Below are positions 9,081 to 16,721 of a stretch of DNA of 64,000 bases, one piece after another. The notes under the pieces are model-generated. The model saw only the letters and a program-made list of their open reading frames with translations. It ran no database searches and had not been told where the DNA came from. Origin of the DNA: Mucilaginibacter psychrotolerans (GTDB lineage Bacteria > Bacteroidota > Bacteroidia > Sphingobacteriales > Sphingobacteriaceae); contig NZ_SOZE01000008.1 in assembly GCF_004519315.1 (NCBI RefSeq), positions 62,001 to 126,000 of the forward strand, in the 5' to 3' direction. How positions within the stretch are numbered: position 1 is the stretch's first letter; every line of letters starts with the position of its first letter. The position numbers and the translations under genes were made by a program.

Positions 9081-9100
9081 GTGCTACTATGGTGCTACCT
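9081..9100. repeat. Putative integrase arm/core site, copy 2
   Basis: GTGCTACTATGGTGCTACCT is the second copy of the 8848-8867 motif, 233 bp away in direct orientation. The interval 8817-9255 contains no gene; with these sites it is the likely attachment region of the element. Confidence 0.6.
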
Positions 9101-9255
9101 GCCAAATCAATTATAGTCTACCAAACATGCCTGAAAGAATCAAGTCAATTTGTTAGTTATAGTGTGTTGTAGAGTGTGTGCAATATGCTAGACAGGCAAG
9201 ATTACTTTTACCTTGTTATCCTGAATTTTTTTCAAAAAGTCGTCTATAGGACTTC

Positions 9256-10878
9256 TCATCGTACCCAGTTTTTATAAGCTTCTTTTTCAATACTTTCGAT
9301 GAGTCGTCTAACATATTCGAGATCTGCCAACTTGGTCCGTCTGTTAAGTAATGTATTAAGTGTTGTTGAGATTCTGGTATTGTCACTACGATCTCGGCTT
9401 GTAAACGTGTTATCAAATCGTCTGCGTAACTGTTCAAACTCTCTTGCAAGTTCGATTTCTTCAAGTCTAGCCCATTCTGGTAGATTTTCTTCTTCTCGGC
9501 AAATTCGTTCAATCTCTCCGTCACTTTGTTGTCGAGAGTCGATTTCAAGTTGTTCAAATTCTTTTGGTAAATCATCCTTTCGGCGTTGTATGCCTGAAGT
9601 TCCTGCGATTGCTCGGCCAATACTTTCTGCAATTCTATCTGTAAGTCCTGATAATTCAATAAGGCGCTCGCTAAATTCGAGTTCTGTGTCTCGTACGTGC
9701 TCGCTAATTGCTCGTTCTTCTCGTTCAATCGCAAATTGAGTTTCTTTTGTAGCATTATTAGCTGCGTGTTCAAGTCGAGTAAATTCTTCTCTTTGCTCTG
9801 TAAGAGTTCGGACATCGTTTTCAAGTTCAGCAACCTTATCTCGATATCGCGTTTCCAAGTCTGTTTTGTCTTCTGAAAATCCGTTTCGTTTTTCGTCAAG
9901 CTCCAATTGGCTGATTGCAATTCGTTCCAGTTCGTCTTTAGAATGTCTTTCAACGTCTTCTCGTATTGCTGCCTCAAGATCAATCCGTTGTTTTCGATAA
10001 GTTTCAACAGTTCGGCGCTCGTCTCGCAAGCGACTTGTAACTCTCGACTCAATTTCGCGGTATTGTTCTGATTGATAGCATTTATTAATAGATCGTATGA
10101 GGTTCGCAATTTGGTTTCGTCTGCACGTGACAGATTCTGTGTGAAGCCGTTTCTCGAACTCATCAATTGGTTCACTTCTTCCAGAATTGCCGCCGGAAGG
10201 GCGTAAGTAGTTTGTGAATTGTTGTTCATTTGTATAGACCCATTTTGAACGCCCTGATTGAAAGAGCGATTGAAAAATAGCTTCCCGGGAATCCTCTGGG
10301 AGTGTGATTTGCAGCGTATTTATTCGAAGTCTCCGTAAGTTGGCTTTATCGGCTTCTGATATTGAAAATTTCTTTACGATTTGTACGAGTAAGATGGGTT
10401 GTTGATCTTGAAAGAGAACAACGTCCGGTTGAAACAACATGATACAGTTATCCAGGAGCAACTCTGAACCTATCGCGACAAGGCCTGATGCATCCTCGAA
10501 AAAAAGTAAATTCCTTTTAACGGTTGTGGCATAAACGAAATCCGAAGATTTCAACGTCATTGGCGGGTCGTCAAAATTATTAGGGTTGAATTTGTAAATC
10601 GCCGGCACCTTAATCCTTTTTTCTAAAACTAAAGAATCAATTGCAATATGCTTACGGTATTGATGATCCGAAAAAGTACATTTATTGTTCTGCTTAACGT
10701 ACTTAGCGTCATGCCGAAAAAAGTCAGTTACATGCGTCTTATGCTTGACTGCTTGCATATCTCTACCGCATCCAAGACAAGTATAGCCACGACCGCTAAC
10801 TGCTTCCGAAATATGAACTTCGGCAGCATCGATAACCCTCATGGCATAAAAGTGATTTTCTCCCAGGTTTTCTGACAT
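9256..10878 (-). CDS. CoiA-like Zn-finger/nuclease-fold protein with long coiled coil
   Basis: A 540-residue protein I do not recognise as a named family. Residues 30-80 look like the CoiA-type zinc element: C34-x2-C37, F54-R-H56, C67, and YRKH at 74-77. Residues 149-195 resemble the PD-(D/E)xK core (PDVVLFQDQQPI, then LVQIVKKF), but Gln166 stands where Glu is expected, so activity is doubtful. From about residue 225 to the end it is almost entirely charged coiled coil rich in Arg and Glu. It is the last gene of a four-gene operon. The codon pattern supports this frame: the overlapping +1 frame, also open for 337 codons, would need all Asn/Lys/Glu/Asp codons to avoid a preceding T. The function is unknown; DNA-end sensing or defence is a guess from its architecture. 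Confidence 0.75.
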   Translation of the reverse strand: MSENLGENHFYAMRVIDAAEVHISEAVSGRGYTCLGCGRDMQAVKHKTHVTDFFRHDAKYVKQNNKCTFSDHQYRKHIAIDSLVLEKRIKVPAIYKFNPNNFDDPPMTLKSSDFVYATTVKRNLLFFEDASGLVAIGSELLLDNCIMLFQPDVVLFQDQQPILLVQIVKKFSISEADKANLRRLRINTLQITLPEDSREAIFQSLFQSGRSKWVYTNEQQFTNYLRPSGGNSGRSEPIDEFEKRLHTESVTCRRNQIANLIRSINKCYQSEQYREIESRVTSRLRDERRTVETYRKQRIDLEAAIREDVERHSKDELERIAISQLELDEKRNGFSEDKTDLETRYRDKVAELENDVRTLTEQREEFTRLEHAANNATKETQFAIEREERAISEHVRDTELEFSERLIELSGLTDRIAESIGRAIAGTSGIQRRKDDLPKEFEQLEIDSRQQSDGEIERICREEENLPEWARLEEIELAREFEQLRRRFDNTFTSRDRSDNTRISTTLNTLLNRRTKLADLEYVRRLIESIEKEAYKNWVR

Positions 10879-10902
10879 CGATAGTTAGGCTGTAAGGATA
10901 AA

Positions 10903-11124
10903 TCAAATTTCACGTTCACGCGATTGTTCACGTCCTTTCTGCGAAACTTCACGTATGCGTTCCAGTTCGTATTGCCTTGCCCCGGCAGCCATACCCTTAA
11001 AGCGTTCGCCCTCCGCTTTGGCAGATAGCATTTGCTGTGCAACTTCTGGCATTTCCCGTTTCAGTTTATACATCTGATTAAAGCCTTTTATATATTCCGG
11101 CGATGGGTCTTGTTCTTCTTCCAT
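10903..11124 (-). CDS. Small hypothetical protein
   Basis: A 73-residue, highly charged, helical protein beginning MEEEQDPSPEYIKGFNQMYK. The EYIKGFN segment resembles short Bacteroidota hypothetical proteins found near phage and element genes. It has no signal peptide or membrane segment. It starts six bases after the stop of the membrane-anchored gene and ends 24 bases before the 540-residue gene, so it is very likely part of that operon. Its function is unknown; an adaptor or regulator of the large coiled-coil protein would fit. Confidence 0.65.
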   Translation of the reverse strand: MEEEQDPSPEYIKGFNQMYKLKREMPEVAQQMLSAKAEGERFKGMAAGARQYELERIREVSQKGREQSREREI

Positions 11125-11130
11125 ATAAAC

Positions 11131-11535
11131 TTAATCTTTTTTGTAGCGTAGCAAAAATATATTTTCGTCAATCGGTTCCAGTTCCAGCTCTTTTCTAAGT
11201 TCGGCCCTTAAGTCGTTTACTAGATCATTAATATCGATTGTTCCGCCTTTTTGAATATCATACGCCAGTTTCTTTGCAAGCTCGATTTGTCGCTTGGTTC
11301 CGAATAACTGTAATTCAACTAATGGAAGTTCAAGTTTTCGCACTGTTTCCTCTGAATATTCCCGGTGGACGATATCGTAGGCAAGGATTTTATACGTATC
11401 AATCAGATGCTTGCTAATAATCTCTCGCCGCTTTAGTGTCTTATCCCGTTTGCTGCTGAAATAATGTGCAGCTATCCAACCTATAACAGCAATCGCTACC
11501 GTAATAATGGTTTTTATAATATCAGAAATATCCAT
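11131..11535 (-). CDS. Small membrane-anchored hypothetical protein
   Basis: A 134-residue protein with one N-terminal hydrophobic helix (about residues 7-27, including TVAIAVIGWIAAHYF) followed by a basic stretch SSKRDKTLKRRE, which by the positive-inside rule places the rest in the cytoplasm. The remainder is a helical charged domain ending in a short basic tail. I recognise no family. It begins two bases after the HTH gene stop. In the operon it could tether the complex to the membrane, but that is inference. Confidence 0.7.
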   Translation of the reverse strand: MDISDIIKTIITVAIAVIGWIAAHYFSSKRDKTLKRREIISKHLIDTYKILAYDIVHREYSEETVRKLELPLVELQLFGTKRQIELAKKLAYDIQKGGTIDINDLVNDLRAELRKELELEPIDENIFLLRYKKD

Positions 11536-11537
11536 GC

Positions 11538-11813
11538 TTAAAATGTCTCATAAGTGAAATCTTCAATAAAATCGCGGATGCTGTCAGCATCGTATAGTAT
11601 GATTTTTTTCTCGGGCTGGCTGTATCGGATTTTTCCTTCGTCACGAAATTTCTGCAACGTAGTTTTGCTGGTAATGCGTAGCATGCGCATGGCTTCCTCG
11701 CCGGACACCCATTTGTCGCCTTGTGTTTGTTTAGGTTTTTTGCTGTCTATATAAGCTTCAAGTTTATCAATCATCGCGTAAAACGCGCGATCTTCAAAGC
11801 ATATCACTTCCAT
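11538..11813 (-). CDS. Helix-turn-helix protein (DUF3853/MerR-excisionase type)
   Basis: A 91-residue protein. The N-terminal 30 residues form a helix (AFYAMIDKLEAYIDSK), then a recognisable HTH: WVSGEEAMRMLRITSKTTLQ, FRDEGKIRYSQPEKK and a YDADSIRDFIEDF end. Proteins of this form are frequent in Bacteroidota conjugative elements and islands as DNA-binding regulators. It is the first gene of the four-gene minus-strand operon and the likely transcriptional regulator. The upstream region (11814-12049) has no other gene and must hold the operon promoter. Confidence 0.8.
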   Translation of the reverse strand: MEVICFEDRAFYAMIDKLEAYIDSKKPKQTQGDKWVSGEEAMRMLRITSKTTLQKFRDEGKIRYSQPEKKIILYDADSIRDFIEDFTYETF

Positions 11814-12049
11814 CGGTTCAGGATTTTTTATGAAGGTAAAAACTTTAAACGATATTCCAAAGTGCTTACCGCCAAGCCATCAGGAACAAAAAGAAAAAAG
11901 ATTATAAAAAAAAGCGGCGTTTTCTTACCTTTGCGCTCCACGCACCGAAAGGCGCACCGTTAACAAAACCGTTAACAAGTTTGACAACTGAAAAAAGCCA
12001 CTTACGGCACAAATCGTAAAAAGCTGATTATCAGTATAAATAACCACCC

Positions 12050-12123
12050 GGCGGGGTAGCTCAGATGGTTAGAGCGTAGGATTCATAACCCTAAGGTCGG
12101 CAGTTCGATCCTGCTCCCCGCTA
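12050..12123 (+). tRNA. tRNA-Met (anticodon CAT)
   Basis: A 74-nt cloverleaf: acceptor GGCGGGG pairs with CCCCGCT (one G-T), the D-arm is GCTC/GAGC, the anticodon loop is TTCATAA with anticodon CAT, and the T-arm is GGCAG-TTCGATC-CTGCT. The discriminator is A and CCA is not fully encoded. The anticodon stem has an A-C mismatch next to the loop. CAT could also be read as tRNA-Ile2 if the C is lysidinylated. The 3' end is duplicated at 12458. Confidence 0.93.
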
Positions 12124-12134
12124 CATTAGCAGAA

Positions 12135-12157
12135 GGCCCCTTGAAAAAGGGGCTTTT
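12135..12157 (+). terminator. Terminator after tRNA-Met
   Basis: GCCCC-TTGAAAAA-GGGGC followed by TTTT gives a five-bp GC stem and U tract just after the tRNA. A second copy follows the duplicated tRNA tail near 12496-12517. Confidence 0.75.
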
Positions 12158-12160
12158 CTC

Positions 12161-12439
12161 GTTATTACCATTTACGCGCTATACTCGCCAACTTTCAACC
12201 AAATTTACATCGGTAGTACATCCGATATGGCTAACCGATTCCTTTCTCATAACGAGTTAGCCACTAAAGGGCATACGATAAAATATCGCCCATGGGTGAT
12301 TGCTCATATCGAAGAGTATCCAACAAAAGCCGAAGCGGTGAAACGCGAAAAACAACTTAAAACTGCTAATGGAAGGCAGTTTATACGGGGCATCGTTAAA
12401 TCAAAATTTGATAGCTCAGATGTTTTGCGCGCAGGTTAA
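12161..12439 (+). pseudogene. GIY-YIG nuclease gene, copy 1, lacking a normal start
   Basis: The open frame reads ITIYALYSPTFNQIYIGSTS, which is the complete GIY-YIG N-terminal motif, then continues through ATG 12227 into WVIAHIEEYPTKAEAVKRE and GRQFIRGIVKSKF, the usual family end. The frame is open back into the tRNA but has no ATG, GTG or TTG before the internal ATG at 12227, which would cut off the catalytic motif. So the gene is either started at a rare codon (ATT at 12164) or inactive. Intact members start Met-x-Thr-Val-Tyr at this point; the second copy still has ATGs here. Confidence 0.7.
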
Positions 12440-12457
12440 TATCCGCTGGTAAGCGGA

Positions 12458-12527
12458 CGGCAGTTCGATCCTGCTCCCCGCTACATTGGCAGAAGACCCC
12501 TTGAAAAAGGGGCTTTTCTTGTTATTA
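12458..12527 (+). repeat. Duplicated tRNA-Met 3' end plus terminator
   Basis: These 70 bp repeat 12098-12167 with only a few mismatches at an offset of exactly 360 bp. They include the T-arm, acceptor 3' side and terminator hairpin but no D-arm or anticodon, so this is not a functional tRNA. The unit that was copied is tRNA tail, terminator and nuclease gene start. Confidence 0.9.
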
Positions 12528-12532
12528 TGATT

Positions 12533-12577
12533 ATGTTTACCGTTTAAGCGGTATACTCGCCAATGTTCAAAACCTAT
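12533..12577 (+). pseudogene. GIY-YIG nuclease copy 2, 5' fragment
   Basis: ATG TTT ACC GTT TAA GCG GTA TAC TCG CCA is the start of the same nuclease frame (M-F-T-V-stop-A-V-Y-S-P) with a nonsense TAA where a Tyr codon is expected. The similarity continues through TTC AAA ACC TAT and stops at 12577, where the AT-rich acyltransferase segment begins. The matching 3' part is at 13787-13878. Confidence 0.65.
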
Positions 12578-13664
12578 GGGCAATAATGAAATAAAGAGTT
12601 TAACAGGTGTACGCGGCTTGGCTGCTGTTTATGTAATTATTTTCCATTGGTATGGGGTGTTTTTTCATAAAAAACCGCAGCCGATTAACGATTATTTATC
12701 GGTTTTTATTGGTCATGGTTATCTATCGGTCGATTTATTTTTTGTGCTAAGTGGCTTTTTATTAAGTTTAACATCATCGGCCAACTTTAATAATCATCTA
12801 TTTAAAAATGATTATAAAGCGTTTATGTATAAGCGATTTTCCAGGATATTTCCCTTATATATCGTTGTAACGCTATTATATTTTCTTCTTTTTCATTCCC
12901 GTGATTTTGAAAGCCTCATTGTAAATTTAACTTTATTACAGGGGATATTTCATTTTTCAAACGACTCCCTGATTTTACCAGGGTGGTCATTAACAAACGA
13001 ATGGGTTGTTTATTTTTTCTTTCCGGTAGCGTTTTATTTTATAGGGAAAATTAGGAACAAAGCCTGGATACTACTAATGGCGTCAATTATCATATTTATA
13101 GCGATAAGCACTTTTAGAAGTGCTTTTTTAAACTGGGGTAATTATTATTATTTATATAAAAATCACGGTTTTTATCCGGTAATTTCATTCACCCGTGGTC
13201 CGGCTAGCTTTTTACGAACTATTGCAGCATATCTATTAGGTATTTTTGCCTATTTGAGTTTCGAAAGAATAAAACAACAAGTTGTGTTGGTAAAATACTT
13301 AGCCATTCCGCTATTTGCTTTACTTTTTTTTAAAAGGACGGACATTTTGATCATTCTTTCGATGCCCTTTTTTATCGTTTATATAACAGAAAGAAATATG
13401 GTCAATCGGTTTTTATCCAGTAAAGCTGTTTACTTTTTAGGCCTAATATCCTATTCGTTATATGTAAATCACTTTTTGTTTATTGAAACCTTTGATAAGG
13501 TATTAAAAATACTGGGCATTAACCTTAATAACTATCTGATTGTCAGCTTTTTATACGTAGCTATAGGAACATTAGTGTTTAGTGCAATCACTTATTATGC
13601 AATTGAAATGCCAGCTGCAAGGTATTTAAAAAAAATGCGCGAACGCTTTTATGTAAGCAATTAG
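12576..13664 (+). CDS. Acyltransferase 3 family membrane protein
   Basis: A 362-residue integral membrane protein with about ten hydrophobic segments that would transfer acyl groups to an extracytoplasmic glycan or lipid carrier. The N-terminus SLTGVRGLAAVYVIIFHW carries the Arg and the family His (residue 24), and SVDLFFVLSGFLLS is the second signature. The C-terminus is a basic loop (MPAARYLKKMRERF). The gene is strikingly AT-rich compared with its neighbours, which suggests recent transfer. Its ATG overlaps the left junction of the inserted segment that splits a GIY-YIG gene. The acceptor is unknown. Confidence 0.9.
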   Translation: MGNNEIKSLTGVRGLAAVYVIIFHWYGVFFHKKPQPINDYLSVFIGHGYLSVDLFFVLSGFLLSLTSSANFNNHLFKNDYKAFMYKRFSRIFPLYIVVTLLYFLLFHSRDFESLIVNLTLLQGIFHFSNDSLILPGWSLTNEWVVYFFFPVAFYFIGKIRNKAWILLMASIIIFIAISTFRSAFLNWGNYYYLYKNHGFYPVISFTRGPASFLRTIAAYLLGIFAYLSFERIKQQVVLVKYLAIPLFALLFFKRTDILIILSMPFFIVYITERNMVNRFLSSKAVYFLGLISYSLYVNHFLFIETFDKVLKILGINLNNYLIVSFLYVAIGTLVFSAITYYAIEMPAARYLKKMRERFYVSN

Positions 13665-13786
13665 GGTATCGCAATTAACAGTATATGGTGAATGTGTTAG
13701 GGAAGTAAAGTTTGCTATTTCGGGAACCACAAACTGACACAAGTATCTGCACAGGGTAATTGAACGGGGCTAATTGATGCCTTTCT

Positions 13787-13878
13787 TATATTGGGTTCAA
13801 CGTAGGTACAACTTGAAACTTCTTCGGCAGGCCTTCATACGGCGCATCATCAAATCAAAATTCGATAGCCCCAATTAA
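13787..13878 (+). pseudogene. GIY-YIG nuclease copy 2, decayed 3' fragment
   Basis: TAT ATT GGG then TCAACG (with one extra T) reads Y-I-G-S-T, matching the second half of the catalytic motif. After an internal deletion the frame reads RQAFIRRIIKSKFDSPN-stop, closely matching the end of copy 1 (GRQFIRGIVKSKFDSSD). Together with 12533-12577 it forms one nuclease gene split by about 1.2 kb. Confidence 0.65.
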
Positions 13879-14210
13879 GCGGAAAATGATCTGAAGAAAC
13901 CATTTTTGACTCGTATCTGCCTTTTTCGCCTGATGCAAGAATTTCCGCACTTTAATTGCCACAGCGGTCGGTCATAGGTGGTTAGTACAAACACACTGAC
14001 TTTGGTACTAAAGGGAAGATCTGATGTTATTGTATTTTCGAGCCTGTTTTTTTGTCAATTTTGGGGTTAAGCACAACGCTCCCAAAGCGGTTTAACGCAG
14101 ATTGTCTACGGAATACCGAAAGCGTCGATACAAATCGGGTTAGTATCGACTCTCTTTTTTTTTACGGGTTTTATGTTACTCATTTGTGCCTTTAAAGAGC
14201 ATCATAGCAT
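13879..14210. other. Intergenic region before efflux operon
   Basis: There is no gene I can support in these 332 bp. They contain a T-rich run near 14150 and should hold the promoter of the TolC-MacA-MacB operon, but no clear Bacteroidota -33/-7 pair is visible. Confidence 0.5.
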
Positions 14211-15506
14211 ATGACCAAAAAGGCATTTTTTTTATTTTTCATCTGCCAGATCGGCTGGGTGGCAGCGTTTTCCCAGGACAGCCTGAGCGTTGTAAAATGG
14301 GACCTGCAGACCTGCCTGGATTATGCCAAGAAAAACAATATTCAAGTGAACAGTGCCCGACTAAGCCAGCAAACCAGCCAACAGGAACTGATACTTTCCA
14401 GGGGGGCTGCGCTACCAAATTTATATGGCTCTGCCACTCAGTATATCAACCACTACCATAATGACGCGGTTTATGGGTCTGGTAACTACGGACTGACTTC
14501 GTCCTGGACCCTTTATCAGGGCGGTTATATTAAAAGCGATATCCAGCAAAAGAATGTAGAGGTGGAGCGGGCAAACCTGAGTATCCTGCAACAGGTTAAT
14601 GACTTAACCCTGCAAATCACCCAGTATTACCTCAATATTTTACTGGATAAGGAAACCATCATTTACCAGCAAAATGTAGTTGCTACTTCACAGGCACAGG
14701 TAGATCGGGCCAAAAAACGGCTTGATGCCGGCAGCATTGCGCAAAAGGACGTTGCCCAGCTCTTAGCACAACTGGCGAACGATAAGTACACACTGGTTAC
14801 TGCCGAAAATGCGCAACGGCAAGACCTGATCAGTCTGAAACAACTCCTTCAGCTGAGTGCTACAAGCTTTGATGTGATCACACCTGATACTATCATTTCT
14901 AAAAAAGCGGTAGATAATCTACTGAACGTACAACAAACTGCGCTAAAAGATCGACCGGAGGTAAAAAGTGGCGAATTGTATGTTCGATCGGCCGAATTTG
15001 GGCTTCAAAAGGCCAATTCTGGCTACCTGCCAACCCTTACCGCCTCGGGCTTTGCCGGCAGCAGCTACCAGGGCGCGGGGAGTGGTTATTTTACCCAGTT
15101 GAACAACGGCTTTAACCAGCAGGTGGGCCTTAGCCTGTCGATACCCATTTTTACCCGCAAGATTAACCAGGTGAACCGGGCACAAGCAAAGATCAACATC
15201 GATCAGGCTAAACTCTCGTTAAAAGATACCAAAACAACCCTTACACTTACTATCGAAAAGGCGTACATCAATGTCGTCAATTCGCAAAATCAATATGACG
15301 CGGCAGCCGAGGCCTTTAAATACAATCAGGAAACTTACCGCGTTGCCAATGAGCAATTAAAAGTGGGTGTTGTCAATATGGTTGACTTTCTACAGCAAAA
15401 AAACCTGTATACGCAGGCCCTACAGCAATATATTCAGGCTAAGTATAATGCAGCGCTTACGATAGAGATCTACGAATTCTACAAAGGCACCCCCGTTAAA
15501 CTTTAA
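14211..15506 (+). CDS. TolC-family outer-membrane efflux protein
   Basis: A 431-residue outer-membrane channel of a tripartite exporter. The signal peptide is MTKKAFFLFFICQIG ending near AFSQ. The mature part begins WDLQTCLDYAKKNNIQ, the standard start of the outer-membrane efflux repeat, and has two long coiled-coil halves (about residues 35-215 and 240-425). Typical pieces are LDAGSIAQKDVAQ and LKVGVVNMVDFLQQKN. It is the first gene of a four-gene operon with a membrane-fusion protein and a MacB-type ABC transporter, 15 bases ahead of the next gene. Confidence 0.93.
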   Translation: MTKKAFFLFFICQIGWVAAFSQDSLSVVKWDLQTCLDYAKKNNIQVNSARLSQQTSQQELILSRGAALPNLYGSATQYINHYHNDAVYGSGNYGLTSSWTLYQGGYIKSDIQQKNVEVERANLSILQQVNDLTLQITQYYLNILLDKETIIYQQNVVATSQAQVDRAKKRLDAGSIAQKDVAQLLAQLANDKYTLVTAENAQRQDLISLKQLLQLSATSFDVITPDTIISKKAVDNLLNVQQTALKDRPEVKSGELYVRSAEFGLQKANSGYLPTLTASGFAGSSYQGAGSGYFTQLNNGFNQQVGLSLSIPIFTRKINQVNRAQAKINIDQAKLSLKDTKTTLTLTIEKAYINVVNSQNQYDAAAEAFKYNQETYRVANEQLKVGVVNMVDFLQQKNLYTQALQQYIQAKYNAALTIEIYEFYKGTPVKL

Positions 15507-15521
15507 CCGCGCACAATCATT

Positions 15522-16721
15522 ATGAAAAAAAATACAAAAAGAACGCTCATTATCGCAGCCATTATTATAGTGTTTGGCGGTATTTGGTTCATTACGACAA
15601 AAAAGAAAGAAAAACCGGTAGTATTGCCCACAGAGGTGCCCGCTTATGGTTATATTGCTGAAACCGTCACAGCAACCGGAACTATTCAACCGGTTGATAC
15701 TGTAGCGGTAGGTACCCAGGTGTCGGGCATCGTTAAAGTGATCAACGCGGATTTTAACTCCAAGGTAAAAAAGGGCCAGTTATTGGCGCAACTGGATAAA
15801 TCGCTACTGCAGGCAACGGTCGATCAGGCCAGCGCTACCTTGCGCACTCAGCGAAGCCAGCTGGTTTATAACCAGAATTTCTATAACAGGCAGCAACTGT
15901 TGTACAGTAGCGGCTCTATCAGTAAGCAGGACTATGAATCGGCTCTGAATAATTTTAATTCATCTAAAGCAGCGGTCGATAATGCTTCGGCTGCGCTCCG
16001 TTCAGCTGAAAAAAACCTGTCCTATACAGATATTTATTCGCCGGTAGATGGTGTGGTGCTTTCGCGCAGTGTCAGCTTAGGCCAAACCGTTGCGGCGGCA
16101 TTTAGTACACCAACGCTTTTTGTGATTGCTAAAGATATTTCAAAAATGCAGGTACAGGCAGATGTGGATGAGGCCGATATCGGCAATGTGAAGATTGGTA
16201 ACCGCGTCAGCTTCACGGTTGATGCCTATATAGATGATGTTTTTAAAGGAACAGTATTTGACGTTCGCCTGCACCCGAAAACCACCTCAAATGTGGTGAC
16301 CTATACAACCATCATCTATGCTCCAAACGATAGCCTGATGCTGAAACCCGGGATGACCGCCAATATCAATGTTTATACCAAAGAGGTCAAAAACGCGCTG
16401 ATGGTCAGTTCCAAGTCTCTGAATTTTGCGCCCGATTCTTCGTTAAAGAAACAATTTACTTTAAAACCAATGCCGGTAGCTAATACCGGTAATGCTGCCA
16501 AAGGGGTGGGTAAACCGGGGAGCGTATGGCTTAAAAAAGGAAAGGACCTGATACAAACACCGGTTCGCTACGGCCTCGATGATAATACCCACGCCGAGAT
16601 CCTTTCGGGGTTATCTGTAAAAGATACCGTTGTGTCCTCGCTGCCTGTACCGTTGCAGGCCGAAGCCGGTACATCTATCCTGCCGAGCCCGGGCGGTAAT
16701 GATAAAAACAAAAAGCCGTAA
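15522..16721 (+). CDS. MacA-like periplasmic adaptor (HlyD/RND membrane-fusion family)
   Basis: A 399-residue adaptor joining the MacB-like transporter to the TolC-like channel. One N-terminal membrane helix (IIAAIIIVFGGIWFI) is followed by the first lipoyl half with TVTATGTIQPVDTVAVGTQVSG, a helical hairpin (about residues 90-170), the second lipoyl half (YSPVDGVVLSRSVSLGQTV), then beta-barrel and membrane-proximal domains. The stop overlaps the start of the ATPase gene by one base (16721), so translation is probably coupled. The C-terminus is proline/glycine-rich and basic. Confidence 0.93.
   Translation: MKKNTKRTLIIAAIIIVFGGIWFITTKKKEKPVVLPTEVPAYGYIAETVTATGTIQPVDTVAVGTQVSGIVKVINADFNSKVKKGQLLAQLDKSLLQATVDQASATLRTQRSQLVYNQNFYNRQQLLYSSGSISKQDYESALNNFNSSKAAVDNASAALRSAEKNLSYTDIYSPVDGVVLSRSVSLGQTVAAAFSTPTLFVIAKDISKMQVQADVDEADIGNVKIGNRVSFTVDAYIDDVFKGTVFDVRLHPKTTSNVVTYTTIIYAPNDSLMLKPGMTANINVYTKEVKNALMVSSKSLNFAPDSSLKKQFTLKPMPVANTGNAAKGVGKPGSVWLKKGKDLIQTPVRYGLDDNTHAEILSGLSVKDTVVSSLPVPLQAEAGTSILPSPGGNDKNKKP

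Noticed and set aside
9216-10229. 337-codon ORF as an independent gene
   Set aside because: It overlaps the 540-residue gene on the same strand and contains only coiled-coil-like sequence. The zinc/nuclease-like N-terminal part is in the other frame. Kept only as a finding.
12050-12123. tRNA-Met as the attachment site of the element's integrase
   Set aside because: P4-type integrases insert at a tRNA 3' end, so an element would lie beyond 12123. The integrase and its putative sites lie on the 5' side, and no tRNA-tail copy borders the element.
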